A DNA stretch of 64,000 bases, taken from NCBI GenBank assembly GCA_032622095.1, contig CP136066.1:205056978-205120977 (forward strand), read 5' to 3'. The position numbers and the translations under genes were made by a program. Source of the DNA: Siphonodentalium dalli (lineage: Eukaryota; Mollusca; Scaphopoda; Gadilida; Siphonodentaliidae). Shown here one piece after another: positions 11,320 through 26,300 of this stretch; positions within the stretch are counted from its first letter, which is position 1, and each line of letters begins with the position of its first letter. The notes beneath the pieces are model-generated. The model saw nothing but the letters and a program-made list of their open reading frames with translations. It made no database searches and was not told where the DNA came from.

Positions 11320-14300
11320 GTAATGCCGTATATAATGGCAAAGAGTTTCTGAAACATAATTTGCTCCAGTGTTCATGACAGGGAGTAAAATAACTGCTAT
11401 ATATTTAGGATCTCTAATGGAACTATATTTTTTAATATTTACACACTAAGTGTTGTCATCACTAAATCCAGCATTCTGATTGGTCGCCGCCCACGTGGCT
11501 AGTTGCAGTTATTTCTCGGTGAATGCGCAACGCATCATGACACCAAGCTAATAACACCATCGATACGTCATTAGGTTTGGAAAGACGAACGCGTAATGTT
11601 TTGGGCGCATTTGGACTCGCGCAGGACTGACTTAATACATCATCGGGTTTCAATATGAAGAGAAATTGTTCCTATTAACTTTTGCCAAGGGTGCTATTGG
11701 GTATTTTGGGCTGATCTTGTCACGATACACTTTTCGATTTAAATAAATTTACAAAAGTGGCTTTTTCGCTAAATGTATATAAATATAAGGATTAACTGTC
11801 ATGTGGACTATTTTTATGGAGATGTAACGGTGAGGTAAGTGGTCATAACTTGTATGTAAAACCCTTCGGGTTTTACACAAGTTATGTCCACTTACCTCAC
11901 CGTTACATCTCCATAAAAACAGTCCACATGACAGTTAATCCTTATTTGAATGTGTCTTTACTTCCTATTTGGATGTGATAAGGAAATCAATATTAATTTG
12001 TTTTAACCCCAGCCGTTTCGAGATCGTTATTCCTTGCTGAAAATGTTATTACGTGACAAAATGGATCTCATATTCGTCGCAATTCTAAACGAAATTTATT
12101 AACCTCAACAATTAAATTTGATTCGAGCCTCGCTAATTAAGGTAGGTTAATACATTTCGTATACAATTGCGACTCCTTATAGAAATCCTACAGTGAATTA
12201 CGTCATTAAGGAACAGGTAATAACTAAGAAATATATTCTCCGCGTTATTTCTTCGACTTTATAAGGTTCCCTGCCAAAACTTAAAAAAGTTTCAAGGTTT
12301 TGCATGTACTGGTGGAATGTGATCTCTACGGACGTTATCCAGAGTAGAGATTCATGGCATGATCTAACAACTGATTCTGCAGTAATTGGTTTTCTTCAAG
12401 ATGACTGAGTTGCTATACATTTTTCTAATTTTCATAGCATTTTGCTCCCTTAATGCTCTGTTGTGCATGGTGCCCAAACCTTTTACACGCCCATCATTCG
12501 GCGTTCAATATAAACAGGTGTTCGGGGAATAAAAATTCCATTTCCATCTTCTAGTTGGGCGACATGTCATGTACACATGACTGACACATAATTTATGCTG
12601 CAAATCCACAGGGAGGCCGATTTGGATTCAAGGATAGACATCTTAGCGTGATTTTGACTGAAATGTATGTGTATATGTGACCCGCCATATCAAATCCAGT
12701 CGGAAGTCGGGATTTCTTTTTACCCTGTGCCAATGCATTCTCTTATATATGCGAGTCGACCATAGGTCGCCTCGCATATATAAGAGAATGCATTGGCCTA
12801 ACAATTTGTTATCATGTTTTTTAAATAAATGTTTCTTACAATTTTTAGGACATAAAATAAAACACATCCATTACTCTGCAGGGATCCCCACACATATATA
12901 GAAGCATATAGAAGAGTGCATGTCGTCTGCACATGTTTGTCTGGGGCGCTGTATGGGTGAAATTATAAAATTGTTAAAGAATACAAGAACAAATTATTAA
13001 AATTGTAAAAAATTGTTAGGCCAATGCATTCTCTTATATAAGAGAATGCATTGGCACAGGGTAAAAAAATCCCGACTTCCGACGGGATTTGATATGGCGG
13101 GTCACATATGGACTAAAGAGAGATCGGTTCTGTGTGCCGGTCTCATTTGGTACATTAATCAATTGCACAATACATAAGGGAACCGAAGTTGACACCGGTG
13201 GATGAGGAAAGCGATTTGTTTATACGTTTGAAACCTCATCCATTTTGTTGAATACCCTTGTTCTGTCGGGAGTCGTGTTTCAACGAAAATGTCTGACTAA
13301 TTGCACCTTTGTAATCTTGTATTATTTATTCACAGACGTGGAGTCTCAGGTTGTGTAGGACTGACTCAGATGGCGATGGGAAAACTAACGGAGAAGAGCT
13401 CGGGGATCCTAACTGCGTGTGGCGACCAGGAGATGCACCCGAACGCACCACGTCACTTTCGCATCCAGGTATAAACTGATTTATGTGTGTGTACTATATA
13501 CGTCTTGTCACCGAGTCGCGACCACGTTGGATCAATCCAGCCCCGTTCCGTTCCGTTTTTAGTGATACAGGTCAAAGTTCTGGAGTATCATTCCATATAT
13601 GGAATTCATTCATATTCAAAAGCTCCATATATGGAATGCTACTCCAGAACTTTGACATGTAGTACTAATAAAACGGAACGGGGCTGGATGGATCCAATAT
13701 ATTGACGCGAATCAGTGACAAGACGTGTATGGAATCAGGGAGCTATAAATGTGTTCCAGAGTCGGGGTGCGAGTGCACCGTAGAATGCTAGAGGTGAAGG
13801 TAACTGAAGAATGGCCTTCACCTGATACATGCGACACGTTATTAAATGATGAAATCTTGTTTATTTGATTTGTACATCATATAAATAATTTAAACTGGTG
13901 AATTAATGAGGAATGGATTTTTGTGAGATAAAAATTATTTCGGTAATAGAACATTAATTAATTTAATTTAACCCTTTACCCAACAAACCGGCCAAAACCG
14001 GCCAAATAAAGCTTCAACAGCCTAAAATATCTTCGGTCTGTCTCAATAGAACCATACAAATATGGATATCATTGGAACCGGCTCCTTGACCACATTGTGA
14101 TAGTTACAGTTATGCCCTGTGCCAATGCATTCTCTTATATATGCGAGTCGACCATAGGTCGCCTCGCATATATAAGAGAATGCATTGGCCTAAAAAATTC
14201 TTTTTTTAACACTTTTTACCATTTTTTCTTACATTCTTTAACAATTTTATAATTTTTAATGTGTTAAGCCAATGCATTCTCTTATATATGCGAGGCGACC

Positions 14301-17300
14301 TATGGTCGACTCGCATATATAAGAGAATGCATTGGCACAGGGCCCTTCTGTTGGGTAAAGGGTTAAGGGCAAAACATCATCCAAGACAAACAAAGTATCA
14401 CAGTCGGGTGTTTCACAGTCGGGTGTATCACAGTCGGGTGTATCACAGTCGGGTGTTTCTCTTTTCTCATCCAATAATACCCTGGACGATACCAGTTTAT
14501 TTGTTGTTTCAATTGTCATATGCAAACATAACGGATAGCTCTTGTTTTGACTTCTACGTGCATATTTTTACATTTTCTTTCCATTTTATTGGTATTATAT
14601 TTTTTCAAGATATTGACCCGGCACTATACATGGCTTTAGTTATTACATGTACATGCAAACTTATCGCTTAGCTTGTGTTGTGCTATGTATATGTTTAGCA
14701 TATATTTCCATATTCTTGGCATATTTTTCAATATGTTCACCGGCACTATATATATGCTTTCAGTTATTACATGCAGAAGTATCGCTTAGCTTGTGATGTG
14801 TTAACTGTGTTTAACACTTATTTTCATATTCTTGGCATTATTTTCAATATATTGATCTGCGGCACAAAACATGTACATGGTTTCAGTTATGACATGCAAA
14901 CGTATCGGATAGCTTTACTTGTGTGTTGTGCCATCTATGCTTAACAATTTTATTTCCATATTCTTGGCCTACTTTTCAATATATGGATCCGAAACTATAT
15001 TTTCTCATTCAACAGGCATCTGTGATCCCATTAATAACGGTACCTGCGTACACGTTAACAGTCGCTTCAAGTGTGGGAACACCGAGCTGGATTGTGCTGC
15101 GTTGAATAAAACTGGTAAGAATCATACTGAATTGTCTCGGCAATTAGGGATGCATGTCTATCGATTTTCCTGGTTATATGCATTCTGGAATGCACAAAGC
15201 ATATATGAGAAACTTCTATTTATCCCGCTCACAACGGGGTTGTTAAAATTGTCTTATATCTCTTCTCTGTGTCTCTCTCGTTCGCTCTCGCTCCCTTTCA
15301 ATGGCTGCGAACACACGTACCAAATTGCGAAAGCATGGTAGGTGTGACAATTTATTAAGGTGGAGTTTGGTGACAATTGGTCGTCATAATTAATATGTCA
15401 TAATTAATATGCCATAGCTAGCCATGTCGCTCGCTGCATATTCGCACAATGAGTGTTCCAAAGTTCGTTATAATCAGCCTTTTTCTTGTTTTGGTCCTTG
15501 TATAGTTCGCTTTGTTTATTCCAGAAACTTTTTCTCAGCTGCAATTCCTCCAACAGATCCGATACAGCTTCATCGGCCCACATGATAATGTTAGCGGAAA
15601 TATGCGTAGAACTATAAACGTCACAAAATAAAAGAACGCAATTCGGGAACTGTCTTAAGACGCATGAAATTAATATAAGTATAGATAAACATACATTGAG
15701 ATCATATCAATAAAACGTACTACATGCATGATATGTGAGTGAATGAGGGATTGCCATGCATGGTCAAACACAATTCGGGACGATCGATCGTGCAATTATA
15801 TATATATCGTAGATAATACATGCAATGTATAGCAAAAGTAATGAGTATAGAGTTCAACTTTGGTGAAACGCAATGCATGGGTTAATTGGTCCAGTCGACT
15901 CATTGTGCGGAAACTTAGCGGGCAACATAGCTAGCTATGGCACAGGATTATGACGGCCAATTGTCACCAAACTCCATCATCATAAATTGTCACACCTACT
16001 ATGCCATGGCTACTGTGGTACGTGTGTCCGCAGCCAATCTCCATACATAGTCTGGTCGATAAAAGGTTTGACCTAGAAAAAATTTGGACTAAGTTGGTTT
16101 TTATTCCATTTTGAAGAGGAATATTTCCTCTACAACATATCCAAAATCCGCTAAAATCCGCTTTGAGCAAACTTTTTTACAGAGATTTTAAAAAATGCTC
16201 ATTTTTCGACCTTGCGAAGTACGTTTTTCTACAATATCCCGCATCGGCGACACCAGAACGCATTAATCCTCCATCCGATATATACCAGTTTGTGTAAAAG
16301 AGTATAGAGGGCGAATAGAGTGACAAGGACAGAAAACAATGCATTCGCGGCGATGAAATGGCTGTCAAAATGGCCGCAACTACAATCCATGCTACGATGA
16401 AAGCAATATATTGGATAACCCCCTATAAGCGAAAATACACATTTGTAATTTACAAGAATGTTGTTATATATCTTTAAAGGCACACATATAATTAAAACAG
16501 ATCTATCTGAATTATTTATCGATCACTGCTACGCACGTTAACCCAATGATTTACGTTCGGGTTTTCTTATTAGAATACATCCAACAGTCGGACCAAAATC
16601 AGTTATGTTGGGCATGCAACACACGAAGTAATATTTCGTCACACAGTGCGTGGTAGTTTCCTTTTGGAATGGTGATTAATTATTGAATGTAAAGCAGAAA
16701 CTGAAGTGTCCACCCTATCTGTGTAAATACTAGTTATATTTCCAGAATTTTCAACACTCTCCGTGACAATAAACCATACACGTATGTCGTAATGCTGATT
16801 ATACTGTCAAGAAACACTTATCTCTTCAACAGAATAGTACCCTATCTCACTAGATCGAAGAGACTGTACATCGTACATTTTATTTAGTACTAATTTTCAT
16901 GGTGCTCCCAAACCGGTTTCTTAGTAGTCAATTATGTTCAAATTACTTCAATCGACACTTTACAACATAAATATGTACAACGCAATACACACTATTAGTT
17001 GTCAGTATCTTGTTGTTTGAAATTATGTTACCATTGCCACCCACATACTTGCGGTAAATATCAGGTCATCAGCGTTTACAGTTATTAGTTCTGCGTTTAC
17101 CATTCACTCAATGTTGCTATTTATGGTTTTGTATGCAGCAGATATGTGTAACATTAGGGAGAATGGGTAAACGCGGCGATGCGGTTGCAGAAAAGGTCGT
17201 ACGTTTCGCGTATATGTGGCCTTAGTGCATTTAAGTGCACACAATTTCCAGGTATAAAGACAGTCTCTGCCATAGAGTATGTAGGCAATTTGGGTTATGT

Positions 17301-20300
17301 TGAGAATTTATTGAAGATAGTCAATTGTAATCCTTTGTATTTTGATAAATTGCGTTCATGGTATACCACCATGTATTTGTGTGATAAAAATGAAATATTC
17401 GTGTTTAATCACTTGACCGGAGGCAACTATGACTACTATTTTAAGACACGGACAATAGGATCTGCACATTTTACCTAGTACCATATGAATAGCTCTCATA
17501 CTGTTCTATAGTAGTAAATTTTGACAGACTGTCTGTTGTAGATTCAAAAATAAATGATTATCGGTCACATTCGTGAGACTGTTTTAATTACATATATTTC
17601 TGCTTCTAGAAAAGGCCACACAATGAGTACATCCCTATTAGATCACATTTAACTGTTTTAATACACATATATTACACGATTCAAGATAAAAAGTACAGAT
17701 AAAACTGCGTTATTCTTCTATGGCGCCCAAAAAGTCGACATTCAATCGTTGTATGAGACCTGGCTTTCGGTTGCTCTCTCGCGAGATACATTTGAGAGAA
17801 TTCTTACATACTATTATTAATAGCTCCCCTTATACTCTGAAATCATTCTTCCTCGTATAATTCGACGGCCTGTTCGTTCTTGTATAACCAGCTATTCAAT
17901 TTTCTGCAAATTATAAATTTCATTCGATTTTGTCCATTTTGGCGGCCATTTTGGACAGACATTCTACCGATATGGTTTACGACTAAGGATTGTTTGTGTG
18001 GATTTTATTTTATTACTAATTTGGTATTTGTTGGCGCACATACCACCGAAATTCAGGATTTTTCTATAACAACTGCCACCATGGACGCCATCTTGTATTA
18101 CAGAAAATGCTCAAAGCGGATTTTAGCGGATTTTGGATATGTTATAGAGGATATATTCCTCTTCAAAATGGAATAGAATCCAACTTAGTCCAAATTTTTT
18201 CTAGGTTGACCCTAAAATTTTAGTTTATCGACCAGACTAACATGACTGTCGTGTTTCTCGATCATCCTCTAGCTTTCTCCTCTCTCTCTCTCTCTCTCTT
18301 TCTCCGCTCCGACCCTCTTGATTCTGTCACAATCTTGTTTTTTGTTATAATCGAATTACGATAACCCGATACTGCATGCCCGATTTCTCTGGAACTTCGT
18401 AGATCTTTTCCTCACCCAGTAACAAATTTAATAATTTATATATAAAATATACGAGAAGGACCCAATTTATATAATGATTATCGATGATAAAACAAAATCA
18501 CAAATGATCTGCTATATAGATTTACTAATAGCTTATTTCTCATAAATCATACATCGTATTATATAAAAAAAAATACACAAATAGACAGACCGACCCCTGC
18601 ATGGTTCCAATTTAACTAAACACTCATTTAATCATTTCCCCCGATACGGGATATTTAATACGCGAAACTGTGTTTACCCTGTGTCAAGAAAATTCGCATG
18701 GACATCATGGAGTAAATGTTAGCCCGAAATTAATATTACCGTTCTTTGTTATCATATGGAATCGTATTAATCCAGCCCCGAATCGCTGAATACCTGCCCA
18801 AATATATTGACAGTCTGTCGTGAATAAAAACCGCCCGAAGCTGCTAGGACCCGAATCAGCCCGGACCCATGCACGCATGGTTTTAGGCGGGATTTTAGAG
18901 ACCGGAAAAGTGCGGGATTTTATGAAACCCCTATACGCAGTGTTTGGTGTCGCGGCCACGCAGAAGGGTGGCGATATTAACACTACTTTCCAGAATTTCA
19001 ATATGGTATCTGCATACAAAATATACATTTCATGACAGACTGTCCAGACCCCCATGTCGCCATCGTACCACTAATAACTCCACACATATATGTAGCGGAA
19101 TCATCGACTATATTCGCATAGAAACAAGTGGGAATCGCCCACCAAAGTCAAGCCAGGCAATTAGCACTCGAAATGGCGACATCACAATGTGTGTCGCGAC
19201 GAAGCACACGAAAACCAACCCACGCACGGATGGGGGCTACGACCGCGCGTAAGTATTAACCCATTACTTCCAACAATTTCAATATTGTCACAATCGTACC
19301 ACGAAGAACTCCAAATATGTCGGTATAGCGGAACTAACGTCGACTTTTGATTCGCGAAGTAAAATAAGGAATATTTCCCAACATATCCTGGCAATTAACC
19401 ATCGATATGTCATCATCGCCGATTATATGTTCGCCGCCAATGAAGCGAACAACCCGAACCGCCCGTGTGGCGTCTAATTATGATGATTTTAGTGGCCATG
19501 CAGCATAGTGCTTGTGTCTCATGAAAACCCATGCACGCCATTCCTTGTGCGCAAGTTAATTTTAATGTACACTCAGCCTTGTAGGGCATGACGTTATATG
19601 GGGTTGGGTGTACATACTTATAATGCACGGGGACAGTGTTTTCACGACTGGTTACATGTATAGGGAAGTGGTGAACACTATATGTGCATGTTCTCAAGAC
19701 TTATCACGTGTAGGGACGCGGCGACAGAGGGTTTTGGATGTACGTACATATTGCATGGCACACTATCGGTCTATATGGACATTTCATGTGTACGTTATCA
19801 AGACTGGTAACAGGGACGCGGTGACAGAGGGTTGAGGTGCACGCATACTCATATTATTTGGGACACTGTCGGGTCTATTTTAAAACTGCATGCGCATGCT
19901 CTCAAACTGGTCACACGTAGGGACGTGGCGACAATGGGTTGGGTGTACGTACTTATATTGCACGGGACACATTCGGGTCTATTTTATAAAGTCATGCGTA
20001 TATTCCAAGGCAGGTCACATGGACCTGTCAGATTGGGTTGGTGTGGCCCGGGTACTCATATTGCATGGGACACTGTTTGGTCTATTTGAACAGTTCGTGT
20101 GTATGATTTCATGGCTGGTCTCTTTACTGCATTCCCCTTGGAGCAGACGGACATGTTTCATTATCATCCCTCCCCTCGGGTTAATAACTTCCAACATATG
20201 CAGGAAGTTTTAATTATTTTGAGAAAAAAGTGCCAAACCCAAGCTAATTGCAACACAGTGTTTCTTAGCAGGAATAAGTCTATTAAACCCATTATAAACA

Positions 20301-23300
20301 ACATACTGAAAATAAAAAAGGATCAAGAAAGGCGAAATTGATAAATTTTGTGAAATAAATTTGCCAAAATTTGGTTAAATACTCAATTTATGCCTTTTCA
20401 ATGATGTTTATAAAAAACTCAATTTAACAAGTCCTTCCTTTTGATTTTCTGATTACAGAGCAGCAAACATTTTCCAATACATTGAGTATTTTTGGAGTTA
20501 TGTGCCTCCAAAATTGGGAGTTTGTCTAATTGCGGAGACTCAATTTCTAAGAATTAGCTAAAATCCATATTTTATGGTCCATTATTTAAAAAAAAGGATA
20601 TCTTGCTGTTGTATCAATTTCCTAACTAGATTGTGCCAAAAAAATGATTACTTTATGCATATATGATTGAGAAGACAAAAATGTTCTTAAACAAAATGAG
20701 TGTTCCATTGTATAGCCAAATTTGCCTTGTGGCACAGAACTGATATGATGAAATGCCATATTTGAAGTCATACAACTCGATACATTGATATCCATATGCC
20801 CTGTATTTCTAAAAACCTTTTAAGTATACAAGGTCAAATACACTGTGTTGGAATTGCTATACGCAGTTGTGCCAAAAAAAACTGATGGCCTTGTGAATCC
20901 TTAGTATTGAATATTTTCCAAAAATGGCATGTTGGACTGTTTTTGGATGTTTTTTGTCCATTTTAAAATGTATTTTTTGTGCACAAATAGTAAACAACAA
21001 TGAACACAATTAGTGTTTAATGTGTATAATCATTTGAACGTTCCTCCTAAAACACTTATGTTGGAAAAAATAGGATTACATTGATTGAGCCAATCAACGG
21101 TTACTGGATTTCACATTATTTTTCAAGAAACTGACTCCAAATTTGAACGTTGATAATGGGGTAGGTGTAATCACAAAAGGCTATAATCTTGTCATCCCAT
21201 ATTCTAGTCATTGCAGACAAAAGTTGTTTTATTCCAGTTTGTGTAGATTGTTTCATATGTACTTTAGTGGAGGTATATTTAGAACTTAATGGGCATGTCA
21301 TATAGACCAATCCCGAAATAATAATTCGCCATCGAGTGGTAACACAAAGGATTGTAGCTCTCAATATGAACATCAGATCAGGAAGCAGTAAACTCTGTAT
21401 GAAAGAATGTTTTTAGTAATGTTTTCTGAGATTTTGTCAATATGGTTTCCCCTACCCAATTTTTCCGATATTCAAATTTGGATCAGTTTCCAGAAACTTG
21501 AGTGAAATCCAGTGACATTCATTGACATATCAAATGTAAAGCTATTATTTCAACTGTAAGAGTTTTAGGGTAAACGAACATTACTCTTTACTATTTATAT
21601 ACAAAAACCTTTAAAAATGGACAAAAGTGCCCCGAAATCGCATTTTTAGAAAAAAGTTAATACTGAGGATTCATTGGGCCATAAGTTGTTTTCTACACAA
21701 TGTTTTCGGAAATTCCTTCACAGTGTGTTTAATCATGTATACTTACGTTGTTATGAGAATTGAAGGGAATATGGATTTATATTTATTGAGTTGTATGACC
21801 TCAAATATCCTATTTCATCACGCCGGTTCTCGATCACAGGCAAATTTGGCTGTCCGTGTAATGGAAGACACAATTTGTTTAAGAATATATATTTTTATTT
21901 TTGTCTTCTCAATCATAGATGCATAAGGAAATCATTTTTGTTTGTGAACAAAGACATTAATAAAACAACAAGAGATCCCTTCATTTTTCTTTAGTTTTCA
22001 AAATACAAGACCACAAAAAATGGATTTTAGCTAATTTTGAGAAATTGCGGCTCTGAAATTAGATAAACTCCCAATTTTTGAGGCAATTAATCCGAAAAAT
22101 AATGAACATATCTGGGAAAAGTTTTTTGTTCTGTATTCAGGATTGTCTACGCACTTTACAAAATGGATACACAAATGGAAGGCCTTGTGAAATATTATTT
22201 GTATAAACATTGTTGAAAAGTCATAAATTGATTATTTTACCAAATTTGAACAAATTTATTTCACAAAATTCACAAATTCATCAATTTCGCTTTTCTTGAT
22301 TCTTTTTTATTTTTAGCATGTTGATTTTAATTGGCTAATGTACTTATTCCCAATGAGAAAATTTTGTTGCAAATAGTTTGAGGGAAAGCCACAAATGCAC
22401 TGGACTTTTAACATAATACTAAAGTTCTTGTGTTGCCAATGATATAATTGCTCTAAGCTCTTGCGTCACTGTGCGTGCCGGTAATAAACGTGTGTCTTGC
22501 TAAATCACGAGGCCGAATTTAGGGACTAATTGTGTTATAAACATATATATTAAATTTATAATACTTTCCAAATATACGTGATTAAATCTTGTAAAATAGT
22601 TCATGGGGGATCTGATGCATGCATCTTCTTTTCTTGTTACAAGCATTACATCGAAATTATCACATTTATATACACTTATAGAACAACATAGAAAGGTGGG
22701 TGGTCGGTCCAAATATAAACAATTGCTTGCGTCGGTCCTTGTGGACAAAATATCTATCGACTTCGAGTATAAACAGTATAATAGCTATAACTAAATATTA
22801 TATATTAAATAATATGGATTAATATAATATATACATGTATATAACGCTGATTATTAGCATTCCCCATAGATATGCGAAACATGACGTCGGCGTCACTGCA
22901 GTGTGTGTATGCATGCGACTTTGACATCACGTCACAATATAAGTTCCGATTCACAGGAACCACCCACTATTATATCTATATATACTTTTCTCCAGGTACC
23001 AAGAACATCACTCTGAGGTTTCCTGAGACAGTGGTACCTAACCAAGAGACCAATTATTATTGCATGACATTCGATTTACCACCAGATAACGAGTACCACA
23101 TTATCGCCACAAAACCTGTGATAGATAACGAAGTGGTTCTACATCACATGTTGTTATTTGGATGTGAAGGTGAACATAATTATATATTTACATACTAAGT
23201 GTGATTATCACTAAATCCAGCATTCTGATTGGTCGGCGCCCACGTGGCTAGTTGCAGTTATTTCTCGGTGAACGCGCAACAGCTCATAACTGCAGCCTCA

Positions 23301-26300
23301 TAATTACATCGACGCGTCATTGGTTTTGGAAAGACGAACTCGTAATGTTTTGGGCGCATTTGGACTCGTGCAGGATTGACTTAATAAATCATCGGGTTTC
23401 AATATAAAGAGAAACTGTTCCTGTTAACTTTTGCCAAGGGTGCTATGGGATATTTTGGGCTGGTTTTGTCACGATACACTTATAGATTTAAATACATTTA
23501 CAAAAGTGGCTTTTTCGCTAAATGTATATAAATATAAGGATTAACTGTCATGAGGACTGTTTTTATGGAGATGTAACCGCGAGGTGAGTGGTCATAACTT
23601 GTATGTTCGGGTTTTACACAAGTTATGACCACTCACCTCGCCGTTACATCTCCATAAAAAACAGTCCACGTGACAGTTAATCCTTATTTGAATGAGTATT
23701 CACCCGCGTTGAGTTTGATTGTCGCAGAGGAACGAGACTTTTAGATGTTTGGTGACTTTTTTTGCACATTTAGGAGATGCTGTGTGTCTTTTTGCACGTT
23801 TGAGAGATCATGTGTGTCTTTTTGCACATTTAGGAGATGTTGTGTGTCTTTTTGCACATTTAGGAGATGCTGTGTGTCTTTTTGCACATTTAGGAGATGC
23901 TGTGTGTCTTTTTGCACATTTAGGAGATGCTGTGTGTCTTTTTGCACGTTTGAGAGATCATGTGTGTCTTTTTTGACGATATCATGCGACAATGACCAAT
24001 TCAGCCCGATTGTGAACATGATACAACACATTTCCACATGTTTTGTTTCACTTCGTATAACACAATTTAAGAGTATTTTGCATGAAGATATTTGTATTTT
24101 TCTACCACATAATTATATGATATTCAAAGTGTTATTTGTAGTGTCAGTTTTAGTATGTAATATTGTAAAAGGGACACTTTCAACACACATACATATATGG
24201 ATGTAATCCGGTCGAGAGAAAAACCTAAATACGATGTTTTGTTTTCGAAGTATAAATGGCTTGATTTTAAGAGTACAGTACTCGAGTAAGACCGTGATAG
24301 TTGACTATAAATTACTGATTTCTCGAACACTAGTGCACCTTCAAAAAATGTTAAGATATACAGCAGATTCTCAAAAAGGAAGCCTGTTACAAAAACCTAT
24401 AGTTTATGAACCTAATTTCCTGAAGTAAAAAATCATTATGATGGCTTTAAAGATGCATTATCCAAATTAACCCTTTACCCAACAAAGCGGCCAAAAACGC
24501 CCAAATAAAGCTTCAACAACCTAAAATATCTTCAGTCTGTCTCAATAACACCATACAAATATGGATATCATTGGAACCGGTTCATCGACCACATTGTGAT
24601 GGTTACAGTTATGCCATGTGCCAATGCATTCTCTTATATATGCGAGTCGACCATAGGTCATCTCGCATATATAAGAGAATACATTTTTTAACAATTTTTA
24701 TAATATTTTTCTACATTCTTTGACAATGTTATCATTTTTAATATGTGTTAAGCCAATGCATTCTCTTATATATGCGAGGCGACCTATGGTCGACTCGCAT
24801 ATATAAGAGAATGCATTGGCACAGGGCCGTTCTGTTGGGTAAAGGGTTAACGCTCCTAAATTACTATTTCTTTGGCTTCGGGGGTAAAAGATAGTTGATT
24901 TGAGTCGAGGAACCCACCCATCAAAGCTCATAGTTATCAGATATCGATTTTTGAAGTTTGTTATTTCTCGAAATGTGCAATTATTTGTGACCCAGAAAAA
25001 AATCGTCGTCAACAGACCATCTCGGACAAAATTGCGGATGAAGATGGATAACTCTAAAATCAAGTGGTAATACGGCCACATTTCGTTGAACAAAATGTTG
25101 ATAAATAACACGTTTTGGGAAATTTGATACCATAGTTGACAGTGGTTAGCATTATTTTGTTGCAATTAATCGATTCTGATAACTAAAGTGTATTTTGAAG
25201 AAATGTTGTTGTTGTTGTTGTTGTTGTATCTTGATTATATGGGTATCGTCTGATCGGATTGAGTACCTTTAAATCTCTCTTTTGTTTTTTCAGATGATAC
25301 CCAGCCTCCGCCCGCCAACGCGAAGCCACAATCGTGTGGAATGGTTCCTAGCCAACAATGTGCTAAATTGATTGCATTGTGGACGGTCGGACTTCCTGGA
25401 GAATGCCTGCACGAACAAGAGGGGTTCCCGTTTGGCAAGCATGGTTTCAAAAGAGTTGCCGTACAGGTATAGGAATCCCTATAATAAGTCCTGCTATACT
25501 GAGTCCCGGCTATATTGGCCACATTCATGAATATTCAAATGCTCCATATATGGAATTCGTGAATATTCAAAGCGCCATATATGCATGGAATGCACATCCA
25601 GGACTTTGACCTGTGGAACTTTATCCGCGGAAACGGAGCTGGATGAATTCAATATGGCCGTGATTTAGTGATCTCGCTTATAAGTGAGATCACTAACTCG
25701 CGGTGAATCCGCCATTTGGTCTCCGGAGGTCAAAGTTAACAAGTAGCATCTATTTTTAGCATATGGCTCCAGTCTGGGAATTACCAAAATAAAATGGCAA
25801 CAGGTCGTTACCGAATCGCAGGTGCGAGAACTTCATAAAACTAATTAAACAATCACCCTGGATACATGCAATACGTTTCGCACAGTAGATGGATTGGATG
25901 TATCACGTATGCTTTTGAGTTATTTTTTTTAACGCAAGTACTAGCTATTTATCAGTAACTTATGGGAAGTCCGTTGACAAAAGAGGGCGTCTGAATGTCT
26001 GCATCGTCACCAGATCCTAACTCTGTAGATGACATGGCCACAAAACAATTCTTAAACACGTAGTTGCACTCAGAATAAATTAAATTAAGCCATAAAATAT
26101 TGATAAAAAATGCTCGCACTCAGCTGTCGAATGTTTACAAATGGATGCTACTTCTTAACTTTGACCTTTTACCGGTGGGTTGGGTAAAATGCTAGGAATC
26201 GGGCTATATGGAAATACCGGCCATCTTGAAAATCGCGAACCAGTGATACGGCTTATTGATTGAACATTTAAAGGTACTCAATCCGATCAGAGGGTCCTAT

